A stretch of 64,000 nucleotides of DNA from Mauremys mutica (lineage: Eukaryota > Chordata > Testudines > Geoemydidae). Shown one piece after another: positions 34,780 through 47,024 of this stretch. Within the stretch, counting starts at the first letter, position 1; each line of letters opens with the position of its first letter. The stretch lies in assembly GCF_020497125.1 (NCBI RefSeq), contig NC_059074.1:190955415-191019414 (forward strand), written 5' to 3'. The notes below the pieces were generated by a model that did no database searches, was not told the DNA's origin, and was given only the letters and a program-made list of their open reading frames with translations. A program made the translations under genes and the position numbers.

Positions 34780-36330
34780 CTGGTGAGTGCCCCACCCCAA
34801 GGCCCTTGCTCCGCCTCTTCCCCCACGGCCCTTCTCTCGCTCCGCCTCTTCCCACTCTGCCCCCAAAGCCCTGCCCTCGCTCCACCTCTTCCTGCTCCCT
34901 CTCCGCCCCCGAGGCCCTGCCCTCGCTCCACCTCCTCCTGCTCCCTCTCCGCCCCCGAGGCCCTGCCCTCGCTCCACCTCTTCCTGCTCCCTCTCCGCCC
35001 CCGAGGCCCTGCCCTCACTCCTCCTCCTCCTGCTCCCTCTCCGCCCCCGAGGCCCTGCCCTCGCTCCGCCTCCTCCTGCTCCCTCTCCGCCCCCGAGGCC
35101 CTGCCCTCACTCCTCCTCCTCCTGCTCCCTCTCCGCCCCCGAGGCCCTGCCCTCGCTCTGCCTCCTCCTGCTCCCTCTCTGTCCCCGAGGCCCTGCCCTC
35201 GCTCCACCTCCTCCTGTTCCCTCTCCGCCCCCGAGGCCCGGCCCTCGCTCCGCCTCCTCCTGTTCCCTCTCCGCCCCCGAGGCCCTGCCCTCGCTCCTCC
35301 TCCTCCTGTTCCCTCTCCGCCCCCGAGGCCCTGCCCTCGCTCCACCTCTCCCTGCTCCCTCTCCGCCCCCGAGGCCCTGCCCTCGCTCCTCCTCCTCCTG
35401 TTCCCTCTCCGCCCCCGAGGCCCTGCCCTCGCTCCACCTCTCCCTGCTCCCTCTCCGCCCCCGAGGCCCTGCCCTCGCTCCTCCTCCTCCTGTTCCCTCT
35501 CTGTCCCCGAGGCCCTGCCCTCGCTCCACCTCCTCCTGCTCCCTCTCTGTCCCCGGGGCCCTGCCCTCGCTCCTCCTCCTCCTGTTCCCTCTCCGTCCCC
35601 GAGGCCCTGCCCTCGCTCCACCTCAACCTGCTCCCTCTCCGCCCCCGAGGCCCTGCCCTCGCTCCGCCTCCTCCTGCTCCCTCTCCGTCCCCGAGGCCCG
35701 GCCCTCGCTCCGCCTCCTCCTGCTCCCTCTCCGTCCCCGAGGCCCGGCCCTTGCTCCGCCTCCTCCTGCTCTCTCTCTGTCCCCGAGGCCCTGCCCTTGC
35801 TCCACCTCCTCCTGCTCCCTCTCCGTCCCCGAGGCCCTGCCCTCGCTCCACCTCCTCCTGCTCCCTCTCCGTCCCCGAGGCCCGGCCCTCGCTCCGCCTC
35901 CTCCTGCTCCCTCTCCGCCCCCGAGGCCCTGCCCTCGCTCCACCTCCTCCTGCTCCCTCTCCGTCCCCGAGGCCCTGCCCTCGCTCCACCTCCTCCTGCT
36001 CCCTCTCCGTCCCCGAGGCCCTGCCCTCGCTCTGCCTCCTCCTGTTCCCTCTCCGCCCCCGAGGCCCTGCCCTCGCTCCACCTCTTCCCCCACGGCCCTG
36101 CCCTCGCTCCACCCCCTCCTGCTCCCTCTCCGCCCCCAAAGCCCTGCCCTCGCTCCGCCTCCTCCTGTTCCCTCTCCGCCCCCGAGGCCCTGCCCTCGCT
36201 CCGCCTCCTCCTGCTCCCTCTCCGCCCCCGAGGCCCTGCCCTTGCTCTGCCTCTTCCTGCCCCTGCTCCGCCCTCTCCTGAGGCCCCTCTGTCATTTCAT
36301 CTCTTCCCACCCCCACTCCACCTCCTCCCT
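34780..36330. repeat. 46-bp minisatellite, about 33 units
   Basis: The unit is pyrimidine-rich on the plus strand (ccctctccgcccccgaggcc, ctgccctcgctccacctcct, cctgct). The word gaggccctgc recurs every 46 bp. Units vary by single changes and are more degenerate at both ends. Because 46 is not a multiple of three, each frame cycles through all three readings, so several ORFs of about 430-520 codons appear on both strands. They are not genes. Confidence 0.95.
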
Positions 36331-36782
36331 GATGCCTAATAATTGAAAAACATTGATACAGTTCAGTTCTATTGTTGTATTAATTTAATTATGTTGGTAA
36401 GAGTGACAGTAACAACATGTACAAAAATAAAAGCTGTACATATAATTGATTTAGCTGAATCTTATTTCAAAACTGTGATGAAGGGTGTGTGTGAAACTTT
36501 CTGAACGTAGCTTCCTGGTGAATTAGAACACTTTTCTAATGACAGTCTGTCTCTAAAATGTGGCCTGTATCTAAGAGTTACTCTTTACATGAAGTGGGTC
36601 AGATTTTTGTATTTCAGTTCAGAACTCGAAGTGCTTTATGAAACATTTTTTACCAACTTTACTAGTAGCAGCAGATCTTAGCTATAGAAAATACATATAA
36701 ACTGGTTCAATAAAACAGGTTTGTTTGTATTAGTATGGTGAAAAGCTTTGTTGATCTTTTGCTATTTCTATTTTAATTGAAG

Positions 36783-36857
36783 ACACTCTGTGCACTTTCT
36801 GCTCAGAAGAATCCCAGGAAAAAAAGTGGATTATTTGAGACTACAAGTGCAAGAAAG
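36783..36857 (+). CDS. Internal exon 2 of the same coiled-coil gene
   Basis: This is a 75-bp exon bounded by a TTTTAATTGAAG acceptor and a strong AAAG|gtaaag donor. It reads 25 codons in phase 0 (starts TLCALSAQKN, ends TTSARK), rich in Lys, Ser and Thr and without a predicted helix core. It fits between the phase-0 end of the exon at 33439-33545 and the phase-0 start of the exon at 39108. A second frame is also open across the exon, but it would not join either neighbour. Short length is the main weakness. Support comes from both splice sites and the phase match on both sides. Confidence 0.62.
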
Positions 36858-38440
36858 GTAAAGCCAAAGCATTTGCTACTAGACCAGTTACAACTGCATT
36901 CAAGTTGAACATGTTTTCTCTACTTCCTGGTGCTTAAAACTTTGGGCCTAGTTTTTACCTTTTACTTGCACTGGATTTACTTTAATGTAATGTGAAATTA
37001 TTCCTGAATTATATTAGTGCAAATGGTAGCAGAATCAGCCCTGTAGGGTTAAGACCAAGTTGAAGGTGGTGGAAAACCACACAGGTTAAGTAAGTGTGTG
37101 TAAAAATTATTTTGACACTTTTATTTGTCTTTCTTATGTGGCTCTTCTTCTTTCATCTTGGATGCCTAGTATTTCCGTAATTATCTGCACCTAAAAAAAA
37201 TAGTTTTTTTTCCCCATGCTGTTTTATTCCTTTGATCTATTGATCTGGAAAGGGCTATAAGGCTCACTGTTTCTGCCGTTTTGTTGTGCTATTTTGGCTG
37301 AGGTTGGAATCTTTGTCAGCGAATTATTTCACTCCCTTTTCTCAGTCCTATTTATACCTCTTAGAGGGACACTGTCAGCTTGAAAAAAATCTCACTTCTG
37401 TCTGAAAACTTTTTACCTGCTATTATTTTAGTTAGCACCAAAGGTTATTATAGCAAAATATGAGATCTTTCTTCCAGCTTGATTACTTTGTGCATTTGAC
37501 AGCACTTGGTGTACAGTCTTTTTCACTATTTCCTTGTATAGCTAGTCAGGTTCCGTTGTTTGTGTGGGCTTTTCATACAGCATCAGGGGAAGGAAAAAAG
37601 GTAAGAAAATGTGATTTTTAAAATCACAGAATTGTCAAGGGGACTCAGGGGCAGTTGTAGTCCAGTAACTGAAATGACTGTACACTGAATTCCATTTTCT
37701 AAATGGACTAGTTTTCAGGTAGACAGTGTTACTTTAAAATTACTAAGAGGGTCTGGTTCTCCAGAGCTCTGCACTGTGAATAGTCATTTACACCTGTGTA
37801 AAGTGACTATAAAACAATAACAAATCAGAATGGTAGCAGTTTACACCTACAATAAAGCAGCTATAAGGACTTCCACAAGGAATATCTGGGAGCCTTTGGT
37901 GCCTGAAGCATGTTGGGTGCAGATTGAGATGAGGTGGTCATGACTCCAGCTGTTCTTGGGTGGCACAGCCCTGTAGGGGCCATTGCAGTTGCAGTGCAAG
38001 TTAGGACAACCCTTAAGGCTGCTCTAAACTGTGCGTGACTTGGTCTAACCCCCAACAACCCCAGAATAGGGAAGGTGCATTGGCTTCCCCCAGACTGAGC
38101 ACTAGCACGGGGATGAATTGGAGCTAATGCTTCAAGATCTATGGATGAAAAGCACTGTATAAGAGTTAGATGTCATTATTATAGCTATGAATGGGTGTGA
38201 ATGATTACACAAGGTGCAAAGTAATTGAGAATCAAGCCATAATTTTTAAAACTTGGAATACAACTGTAAGTAGAGAGAGTCTGCAAATGAGAATTTCAAC
38301 CCGGTGAGTATCTATCAATGTACTATGGAATTCAGTGCCACTACTATATAAATAATAAATCTAGGGAAGAATTCTGTACCTGCCAAATCCTGCATTTCTT
38401 AGTCATTCCTTACTTCAGCGAAATTCCCATTAACATCATG
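36858..38440. other. Intron sequence without recognised feature
   Basis: AT-rich, with acceptor-like tracts but no phase-compatible exon. Confidence 0.45.
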
Positions 38441-38880
38441 GTAGGCAGAGTGGTTCAGTGGTCAGAGCCCTAGTTGGCGAACCAGGAGAGCTGGAGTGGT
38501 ATTTTCAAAAGCGCTTACATGATTTATGATTACAAGTCACTTAGGAATTTCTGAAATTTCTATAACTTGGTTTTATTCTTGGTCGAGATATAGGGTGACC
38601 AGATAGCAAGTGTGAAAAGTCAGGATGGGGATGAGGGGTAATAAGCACTTATGTAAGACAAAGCCCCAAATATCGGGACTGTCCCTATAAAATCGGGACA
38701 TCTGGTCACCCTATCTAGTTACTAACTTGGTGTGTAAATTTGAGCAAGTCACTCAGCTTCTCTGTGCATCAGTTTCCTTATTTGTAAAATGAGAATAATA
38801 ATGCTTACTTTGCTTAATAAAATACTTGGAGATTTATGAATGCTAAAGGCTTCACATCATGGTAGTAACCTCCTTAGGAA
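38441..38880 (+). repeat. MIR-type SINE split by a 123-bp element
   Basis: The tRNA-like head (ggcagagtggttcagtggtc agagccct) starts the copy, and its core and tail resume after the insert with gagcaagtcactcagcttct, atcagtttccttatttgtaa and atgagaataataatgc. Confidence 0.65.
38591..38713. mobile_element. 123-bp terminal-inverted-repeat element
   Basis: The ends tagggtgaccaga and tctggtcacccta are exact inverted copies. The flanking TA or an imperfect 8-bp pair (tcgagata/tctagtta) leaves the superfamily open. Confidence 0.8.
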
Positions 38881-39107
38881 TATCTCCACAATTCAGTACT
38901 TAGAGATCTTATTTATTGTTCTGTGCCTACAAATGGAGATTGGAGGAGAATGCAAGAATGCAACAAAAAAATTAACTATGAATTAACGATGCTTTGATGA
39001 TATCTTGAAACAATCATGCTGTTTTGTTTCTTTAGATATAGTACAGTTGACTTAACTATTATTTTTTGAGAAAGTAATACAATTAAAAATGGGTCCCACA
39101 GCTGCAG

Positions 39108-39647
39108 ACTTCCTTTCCTCCTATTCACTTCAGTCTCAGTACCCCCTCCAGATCTATGTACAAAAGCTTCAAGGATCATGTATCAAACCTAGATGTTTCC
39201 AGAGACATCCGGGGGCAGAAAGTCAACCTACCTCAGGTGGAGAAGCCATCGGAGAAAATTTCAGCACCCATCCAGTCTGTTACTGCTGTGAATAAAAGTA
39301 AAGTAACAACAGACCACAGTCGATACCTCAGGGCTCGCTCAAACACTTTAGTAGTGCCTTTTCTTAGTACTAGAGAGATTAAACTGGAAAACAAATCCAG
39401 GTTAGATTTGCCGTCTTCAAAGGTAGCATCAGAAGGACTGTCAGCCGAGACACACAAAGTTCCAGAGTGTCCAAATTGCAAAAAGGAAAGGAGGATCCAA
39501 AATGAGTACGACAAGTTCATTTTGCAGTCAAAGAGGGACAAGGAGGCCTTGCAGAAGACGATTGTGAAGCTAGAAGCTGAGCTGAAAAGATATGAAGAGC
39601 ATCATAAACCAGCTCAAAGACAAGAGAGTGAAGTAACTGGCTCTGTG
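39108..39647 (+). CDS. Large exon 3: linker, CPNC motif and start of coiled coil
   Basis: The exon is 540 bp, 180 codons, phase 0 at both ends. The acceptor is ccacagctgcag and the donor TGTG|gtaagt is a perfect consensus. Residues 1-110 are a Ser/Thr/Pro/Arg-rich, probably unstructured linker. Residues 118-125 contain a CPNC pair that could bind metal or simply be a conserved turn. Residues 127-165 are charged and heptad-like, with Leu/Ile at regular spacing, and are the first clear coiled coil. I chose the acceptor at 39107 over two nearer AG sites because only it gives phase 0 and joins the 75-bp exon without a shift. An ATG at codon 17 exists but is internal. The product resembles centrosomal or cytoskeletal coiled-coil proteins in style; I do not recognise the family. 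Confidence 0.8.
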
Positions 39648-41289
39648 GTAAGTCAAAGATACCTGCCTTTTAATATGACTTCAGAGGAGTGTGCTTCTGT
39701 TATTCCCTGTGCTGCATATCAGTGTGCATATGTGGATCAGAGGGCATTGCAAGGAAGGAGGGAACTTTAAACAGAACCAACACTATTCAGTTCCAGATAG
39801 AATCATTCATCTTTTCTAATTATGTCTGGTTGCTATCTACTTTTTTGCTGTAATCAGACATGAGGTGAGGTGGCTGAAACCTAAGTAATGGAAATGTGTG
39901 GATTTAAAAAGAGAATATAACCTCCCCCTACTCCCCACAATTTTCCAGTATTTTCACTTTTGGTGGCATTAGTGTTAATAACATGTTAGAGGTAATGACA
40001 TGACATGGTATGGCATTTTTATTATACAGCATTTTAAGTGCCCCAAAATAATAATGAATATTTTGCTGAGGCCTTTGGATACTCATTGGAGGGAGCCCTG
40101 TTGTAATGAAACAATGACTGAAGAATAAATGTTCATGTTTGGTCTTTAGACGGTAAAGAACTCTGCAAGCCAACCTGATCCTTGGTGTAATTCCATCATG
40201 TCTATATTGTACTGCAAAATCCACTTTAAAATAAAGCAGACTTGCCTCTAGAATAAGGTGCTACTCAGTATGGTGGCAGAATCTGACTCTAAATGTTTGA
40301 AGTAGAAGAGAACTTCCGCTATTGTATATTGAAAATTATGGTATCCCATTGCACAACTTTAGCCTTCTGTAATCCTGTTTTTAAAGAATTTTTTTTCACT
40401 TCCTCACCCCTTTAGAACTTCAGCAATAAACAGAACTCTCCTTTTCTGAACACCTATGGATTTACCCTTACAGAATGTTCCTCGAGAACTTAGAGAATAG
40501 AGCCTCAGTTCAGTGAGGTACTAAACCTAAACCTAAGCATTTGAGTTGTCCCATTGAAGTCACATGCTTAAAAGTTAGATATGTGCTTAAGTACCTTGAG
40601 GAACTGGGACCTAAACCGACAAGCTACTTTAGAACTGGAATAGGGTTTTATTTTAAGATCTGTAGAATGAATAGAGAATTCTATCCTTTCTTAGGTTTTT
40701 TTGAACCACACTATAGACTTCTACAGCAGGGATAGAATTCTTTATTGAACTCTACAGTATGTTTCAATTTCCATAGGAAGATTATCATTTTCTGTTTAAA
40801 AATCAATAGGATAGAGAATATTCCATAAGGGATTTTTTATAGTGGGTTTTCCCCTAAAGCTTTTTTTTTTTCATATTTTTAATGCCTAGGCTCAGATCTT
40901 GCGAACAGCTATTCACATTCTTGACGTTACACAAGTTGTCCTGTTGAAGTCAGTGCAACTACTCCCATGTGTAAAGTCAAGCATGTAACTGTAATATCAG
41001 GATCTAAGTGTCTCCTCCTCAGTAAATGACTAGTTAGCAACTCTCTGCCTTATGTAGGTTTATATTTTCTCTCTGAATTGACTTGTTTGTCCTGGGTGTG
41101 ACCAACCAGTGCACAAGTTATGCTGGTGTGCAACAGCCAGAATCCATGAAAACAATAGCAACTTGGAATTGTAAGTATTAACAAGATCCTCTTTTTTGTC
41201 ATGTGAAAACAAGAAACATAATGTGCATGGCCTTTATAAAATGTGCATTGACTCTTGCACCAACTTATTTTTTTCTTTTATTAAATCAG
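39648..41289. other. Intron with two old palindromic repeats
   Basis: Short inverted repeats of the 'tcagatcttgc...atcaggatct' type lie at about 40890-41005 and a related one at 40505-40620. No additional exon was found. Confidence 0.45.
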
Positions 41290-41430
41290 GAAGAACAGCA
41301 GTACCTGAGAGGGGAAGTTTCTCTTCTTGATGGTTTGGAAGGAATGTGTAAAAATGAACTAGCATATATGAGAAGCAGATCAGACCTGAACAAACTGGAA
41401 GAGGAGAGCAAACGGAAGCGGCAACAAATG
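41290..41430 (+). CDS. Exon 4 of the coiled-coil gene
   Basis: A long pyrimidine tract (tatttttttcttttattaaatcag) leads into 141 bp, 47 codons, phase 0 to phase 0, ending ATG|gtaaaa. The peptide begins EEQQYLRGEV and ends KRKRQQM. It is dense in Glu, Lys, Arg and Leu with a heptad-like rhythm, and one Cys and two Tyr interrupt it. It directly continues the coiled coil begun in the previous exon. The intron before it is 1.6 kb and the one after it is 12.6 kb, the latter swollen by CR1, Tigger-like and hAT insertions. No frameshift or stop is seen. Confidence 0.78.
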
Positions 41431-42390
41431 GTAAAAGTGTTTCACTTTTTGTTTTTGTTGTTTTTCCTGCAAAGTACTTCCGAGATCTCAAGAATTGGGA
41501 GTATCTTTACAGAGCACTTTTTAAAAAGATCACACTGAATAGCAGAACTGCTTGAGAGATAAAAACAAAACACCCCAATGGGTCAAGTTTTAAATATCAA
41601 CTAGAAACCGAATCAGTAGAGAAAGAACTTAGTGAAGCCTGCAGAATCCAGTTTCATCAAGCATATTACCTGTACCGGGCTGTCTCCAAGAACAAGACTT
41701 GTTGTAGTCTAGGAAGGATAAACATTCTTATAAATCAGACTTTTCTTTCCATATGTGTTTTCTCCTTCCCTCCTTACCTGCATTGAAGAAAGCCTGAAAT
41801 ATGGTTGAATCTACTGAATTAGAAAAAAGTTGCAAAGTTTGTATCTACCTGCTGCCATACACCTGAAATTTCATGAATTAACTTGTCTTGCTGGTTTGTC
41901 AACATGCAGTGTGACAATTTTTCACCCATGATTGAAACTGCAGTCTGGAAATAGTCTGATTTACTATTAGTTTTAGTGCAGAAGAGATAAGAGATTCGTT
42001 TAACTCTGAAGGGAAACACAGGTAGACTTGTACAAATGAAGGACTTGACCTGAAGTATCAGAAATATAACATGGAAAATACCCTGTTAGATAATGTTGCT
42101 TTTCCTTTGGATTGAAAATGATGGGTACTGACAGTGCTAATTTTATTTACTTTTAATTTATAAATGTTATTTACAAATTTAAATATTCCCTGCAACATTA
42201 TGCTTATTTAGCTTTTCACAAGCTCACAAAGTGTAAATACAGGGCCCAACCTTAATTGATTTTGGTAGGAATATAAAGCACTAAGCACAGCTCAGCAGTT
42301 GCTGGCATGACATGGGAGAAGGGAAATCAAAGGAGCTTTGTACACCCTTGCTGCTGGAGACCTATCTGTCAGATCCTGTGCAAATAACCC
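41431..42390. other. Intron, mostly without feature
   Basis: A frame open over 41556-41780 reads YQLETESVEKELSEA, which looks coiled-coil-like but lacks a credible acceptor or donor. Nothing else is seen. Confidence 0.35.
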
Positions 42391-42394
42391 CAAC

Positions 42395-42515
42395 ATCCTG
42401 ATCCTGCAAAGACTTGCACATGTGCATAATCTTACACTGTACATTGTACTGTTAAAGCAATGGAACTACTCACAGTGCATGAAGGTGTAAGTCTTTGCAG
42501 GATTGGGACCCAAAT
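42395..42515. mobile_element. Palindromic short element
   Basis: cctgatcctgcaaagacttg at the left is mirrored by aagtctttgcaggattggga at the right around a central spacer. Confidence 0.65.
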
Positions 42516-42650
42516 TGGCACACCAAAAACAAAAAAAAATCAACTAAATTTAACAATTGTAGAACCAATCTTCTCTAAGCATTATGTAACTGGTTCTTTT
42601 TGCAAAAATAAATAAATAACTGCAGAGTAAAATAGCGTTATGGTAACTAT

Positions 42651-43055
42651 AGCGGAACCTCAGAGCTACGAACACCAGAGTTATGAACTGACCGATCAAC
42701 CACAAACCTCATTTGGAACCTGAAGTACACAATCAGGCAGCAGCAGAGGCAAAAAAAACAAATGCAGTACAGTACTATTTTAAATGTAAACTACTAAAAA
42801 AATAAAGGGGAAGTTTAAAAATATATATCTGATAAAGTAAGGAAAGTGTTTGTTTTTGTGCTTGTTTCATTTAAATTAAGATGGTTAAAAGCAGCATTTT
42901 TCTTCTGCATAGTAAAGTTTCAAAGCTGTATTAAGTCAATGCTCAATTGTAAACTACTGAAAGAATAACCATAATGTTTTGTTCAGAGTTATGAACATGT
43001 CAGAGTTCCAAACAACCTCCATTCCTGAGGTGTTCATAACTCTGAGGTTCTACTG
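42651..43055. mobile_element. Tigger-like element
   Basis: The left end gcggaacctcagagctacga and the right end gttcataactctgaggttct, then actgta, are inverted copies. TA lies at each edge. A second internal pair of the same words lies at 42989-43010. No transposase frame. Confidence 0.7.
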
Positions 43056-44189
43056 TAAGTAACAGAGTCCTTTCACATGCTTCTGCTTTCAGACTGTCTT
43101 CTTTCTAATCGTTGGGGAATAATTCTTAAAAGATCCAACCCATTCATTAGAAACCACTATTAATCATGCAGGAAACAGTTTTTACTCCCCCATTCAGGAA
43201 TCTTTGTTTTTCATCCCTGAATATCTGCATCAAACATTCAAGATCTGGGAAGATAAAATTCCCCATCTAGGATGAAGTTTTCCTTTAATAGGGTTGGTTC
43301 CAGAACTTGCTCCTGTTCTCATTTTCTTATCTTATTTTCTTTGAATTGTTCAATATTAATGATTTACTTTACTTACTGGTCAAAGAATTCCTGGAGAACT
43401 CTGTTTAGTTGTATTTTTAAAACCTGTTAGGGAGCAAACCATAAGTACTCTCTTTCATGAAATGTGTGTAAACTGAAAGTATTTTAAAAATAAGTGTTTT
43501 AATAGTTATATGGTTTATTCGTAACCTTATTATATAAGGCCTGCTTGCCATCCAGTGCCTTTTTCAAATTCACTCATTTAAAAAAAAATTTTAAATACAC
43601 AAAATTAAAATATGTTATGACCGTCAACTTCTTTCCTCTCAACACACTCATCCTTGGGCACATATTAGGAGTTAGATTCTGCTCGCTGTTTTCTATCTGG
43701 TGCTATAAGCAGATTGCCATCTGCTGGATACAATGAACAATATACTGGCTTTATTGTGCTTGTTGTCTGTGATTGTTTCTATTTCTTGATACACTTTCAG
43801 AATTTGAAAGTGAACGTACTGCTCCTGAAAGATACCTGAGAGACGTCTCTGGAGAGTGAAGTCCACATGTAACCCACTGACTAGTGGGTTACACATGAAA
43901 CAGATATAGCCACACTGTGCCAGGAGAGTCTGTCCTATGCTGCTCTGCCAGTCTGTTCCAGCCCTGCCCTAGAGGGACCAGCTCTGGGGCTGACAGGGTA
44001 GTTTAAACTCCATTCCTATTCAGACCTTGTGTACTTTGCTTATACTGTCCACAAGGTGTGATGTGGAACCTACCCATTGGCTAACTTTGTATAAGCCACC
44101 ATTAGTGACAGAAATATAAATGTTGGTTCATTCTTGTCCTGTGAGGAAGCTATAGTCCTGATTTTTCTGGACAATGGAGGGTAATCACA
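43056..44189. other. Intron without recognised feature
   Basis: A good acceptor tract ends at 43800, but all frames after it stop within about 20 codons. Confidence 0.4.
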
Positions 44190-44400
44190 ATGTTTTTAGC
44201 TATTTGAACAATAATTTAAAAAAAAAGTGTTTTTGCATGTGTAGACCACTTTCCATACAAGGATCTCAAAGTATAGTAGAGAGGTGGGTAAATTTTGTTT
44301 CCATTTTATAGAAGGAGAAACAAAGACAGAGAAGTGGGTCAAGAAGAGAAGCCAGAGCTCCTAATTCCTAGTCAAGTGTGCTAAGGACTGAGCCAAAGCC
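44190..44400 (-). repeat. Old MIR-type SINE, antisense
   Basis: The words attttatagaaggagaaaca, aagtgggtcaagaag and ccagagctcctaattcctag follow the order of an antisense MIR core. Strongly diverged. Confidence 0.4.
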
Positions 44401-44429
44401 CATGGAAGTCAGGTCCACAAAAGGACTTA

Positions 44430-44590
44430 GATGTTGCGATGCTCAGTGTTGCAGTTTCTAACTTTTAGGTGCCTTGAAAATCACAGGATTTGCAAAGCCT
44501 AAGTTAAGTAATGAATGGAGAGAGATGGATGCCTAAGAACAGGATCCACTAAAGCTAGCATCCTGAGGAGCTGCTTCAGCTAGCCGGGGA
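44430..44590. repeat. Left piece of a 'cctaagt' repeat
   Basis: gatggatgcctaagaacagg and tccactaaagctagcatcct parallel 28160-28205. Related sequence resumes at about 48260, beyond the CR1 copy, suggesting that the older repeat was split. Confidence 0.4.
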
Positions 44591-45083
44591 AGAAGGCTGT
44601 AACAATATTGGGATTCATTAACTAACAAACCAGTGAATGAGAAAGGAAGAAAAGTTTAATATAACAAACTGGAAAGCATCTCTGATGAACTGTTGCATGC
44701 AGCCATGCACTGTTCCCAACCCCTACTTCCAGGGCACATCTCCAAATTCTTAACACTCACAACACAGTCCCTTATGAGGAAGCATCTCCAAATCATAGTC
44801 GTTCATAAGCATATAAGAACATAAGAACATAACATAAGAACATAAGAAAGGCCGTACCGGGCCAAAGGTCCATCTAGCCCAGTATCTGTCTACCGACAGT
44901 GGCCAATGCCAGGTGCCCCAGAGGGAGTGAACCTAACAGGCAATGATCAAGTGATCTCTCTCCTGCCATCCATCTCCATCCTCTGACGAGCAGAGGCTAG
45001 GGACACCATTCTTACCCATTCTGGCTAATAGACATTTATGGACTTAGCCACCATGAATTTATCCAGTCCCCTTTTAAACATTG

Positions 45084-45382
45084 GCAAAGAATGCTGTGGC
45101 ACCTTATAGACTAACAGACGTTTTGCAGCATGAGCTTTCGTGGGTGAATACCCACTTCTTCGGATGCATCAAGGGGCCCCACTGGTTGTTTAGCAGGCTT
45201 CCTGCTTCTGATGTACTTTAAAAACATTTTGTTATTACCTTTGGAGTTTTTGGGATGCATCCGAAGAAGTGGGTATTCACCCACGAAAGCTCATGCTGCA
45301 AAACGTCTGTTAGTCTATAAGGTGCCACAGGATTCTTTGTTGCTTTTACAGATCCAGACTAACACGGCTACCCCTCTGATAC
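45084..45382. mobile_element. 299-bp composite insertion with inverted Penelope-like arms
   Basis: TTTTAAACATTG flanks both sides exactly (45072-45083 and 45383-45394). The left arm (45084-45170) is the inverse of most of the right arm (45253-45382). Between them is an 82-bp piece that copies 47012-47093 of the same CR1, except for one extra T. The arms are the Penelope-like module seen at 18347 and 63383. Confidence 0.85.
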
Positions 45383-47024
45383 TTTTAAACATTGTTATAG
45401 TCCTAGCCTTCACAACCTCCTCAGGTAAGGAGTTCCACAAGTTGACTGTGCGCTGCATGAAGAAGAACTTCCTTTTATTTGTTTTAAACCTGCTGCCTAT
45501 TAATTTCATTTGGTGACCCCTAGTTCTTGTATTATGGGTATAAGTAAATAACTTTTCCTTATCCACTTTCTCAACATCACTCATGATTTTATATACCTCT
45601 ATCATGTCCCCCCTTAGTCTTCTCTTTTCCAAGCTGAAGAGTCCTAGCCTCTTTAATCTTTCCTCATATGGGACCCTCTCTAAACCCCTAATCATTTTAG
45701 TTGCCCTTTTCTGAATCTTTTCTAGTGCTGGAATATCTTTTTTGAGGTGAGGAGACCACATCTGTACACAGTATTCGAGATGTGGGCATACCATGGATCT
45801 ATATAAGGGCAATAATACATTCTCAGTCTTATTCTCTATCCCCTTTTTAATGATTCCTAACATCCTGTTTGCTTTTTTGACCGCCTCTGCACACTGCGTG
45901 GACATCTTCAGAGAACTATCCACGATGACGCCAAGATCTTTTTCCTGACTCGTTGTAGCTAAATTAGCCCCCATCATGTTGTATGTATAGTTGGGGTTAT
46001 TTTTTCCAATGTGCATTACTTTACATTTATCCACATTAAATTTCATTTGCCATTTTGTTGCCCAATCACTTAGTTTTGTGAGATCTTTTTGAAGTTCTTC
46101 ACAATCTGCTTTGGTCTTAACTATCTTGAGAAGTTTAGTATCATCTGCAAACTTGGCCACCTCGCTGTTTACCCCTTTCTCCAGATCATTTATGAATAAA
46201 TTGAATAGGATTGGTCCTAGGACTGACCCTTGGGGAACACCACTAGTTACCCCTCTCCATTCTGAGAATTTACCATTAATTCCTACCCTTTGTTCCCTGT
46301 CCTTTAACCAGTTCTCAATCCATGAAAGGACCTTCCCTTTTATCCCATGACAGCTTAATTTACGTAAGAGCCTTTGGTGAGGGACCTTGTCAAAGGCTTT
46401 CTGGAAATCCAAGTACACTATGTCCACCAGATCCCCTTTGTCCACATGTTTGTTGACCCCTTCAAAGAACTCTAATAGATTAGTAAGACACGATTTCCCT
46501 TTACAGAAACCATGTTGACTATTGCTCAAGAGTTTATGTTTTTCTATGTGTCTGACAATTTTATTCTTTACTATTGTTTCAACTAATTTGCCCGGTACCG
46601 ACGTTAGACTTACCGGTCTATAATTGCCGGGATCACCCCTAGAGCCCTTTTTAAATATTGGCGTTACATTAGCTAACTTCCAGTCATTGGGTACCGAAGC
46701 CGATTTAAAGGACAGGTTACAAACCTTAGTTAATAGTTCCGCAACTTCACATTTGAGTTCTTTCCGAACTCTTGGGTGAATGCCATCTGGTCCCGGTGAC
46801 TTGTTAATGTTGAGTTTATCAATTAATTCCAAAACCTCCTCTAGTGACACTTCAATCTGTGACAGTTCCTCAGATTTGTCACCTACAAAAGCCAGCTCAG
46901 GTTTGGGAATCTCCCTAACATCCTCAGCCGTGAAGACTGAAGCAAAGAATCCATTTAGTTTCTCCGCAATGACTTTATCGTCTTTAAGCGCTCCTTTTGT
47001 ATTTTGATCATCAAGGGGCCCCAC
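45315..47024 (-). pseudogene. CR1 reverse transcriptase domain, open over 569 codons
   Basis: The open frame carries the standard RT blocks: SPGPDGIHP (about 76-84), PIFKKGSRGDPGNYRPVSL (122-140), VYLDFQKAFDKVPH (203-216), TSGVPQGSVLGP (260-271) and the catalytic FADDTK (292-297). The following thumb and C-terminal region end with NLWNSLPEEVVKARTITMFK. This enzyme copies the element RNA at the nicked target. It has no own start here because the upstream frame is lost at 47060. The last 20 or so residues are foreign, read from the 299-bp insertion. Confidence 0.9.

Noticed and set aside
34783..36346. ORFs of 433-519 codons on both strands
   Set aside because: They are produced by the 46-bp tandem array; every frame is open and the peptides are periodic Pro/Leu/Arg or Gly/Glu/Arg strings with no domain.
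41556..41780. Coiled-coil-like open frame in the intron after exon 4
   Set aside because: No acceptor or donor of reasonable quality bounds it, so it was not called an exon.
43801..43860. Possible exon after a strong pyrimidine tract
   Set aside because: All frames stop within about 20 codons and no donor matches.
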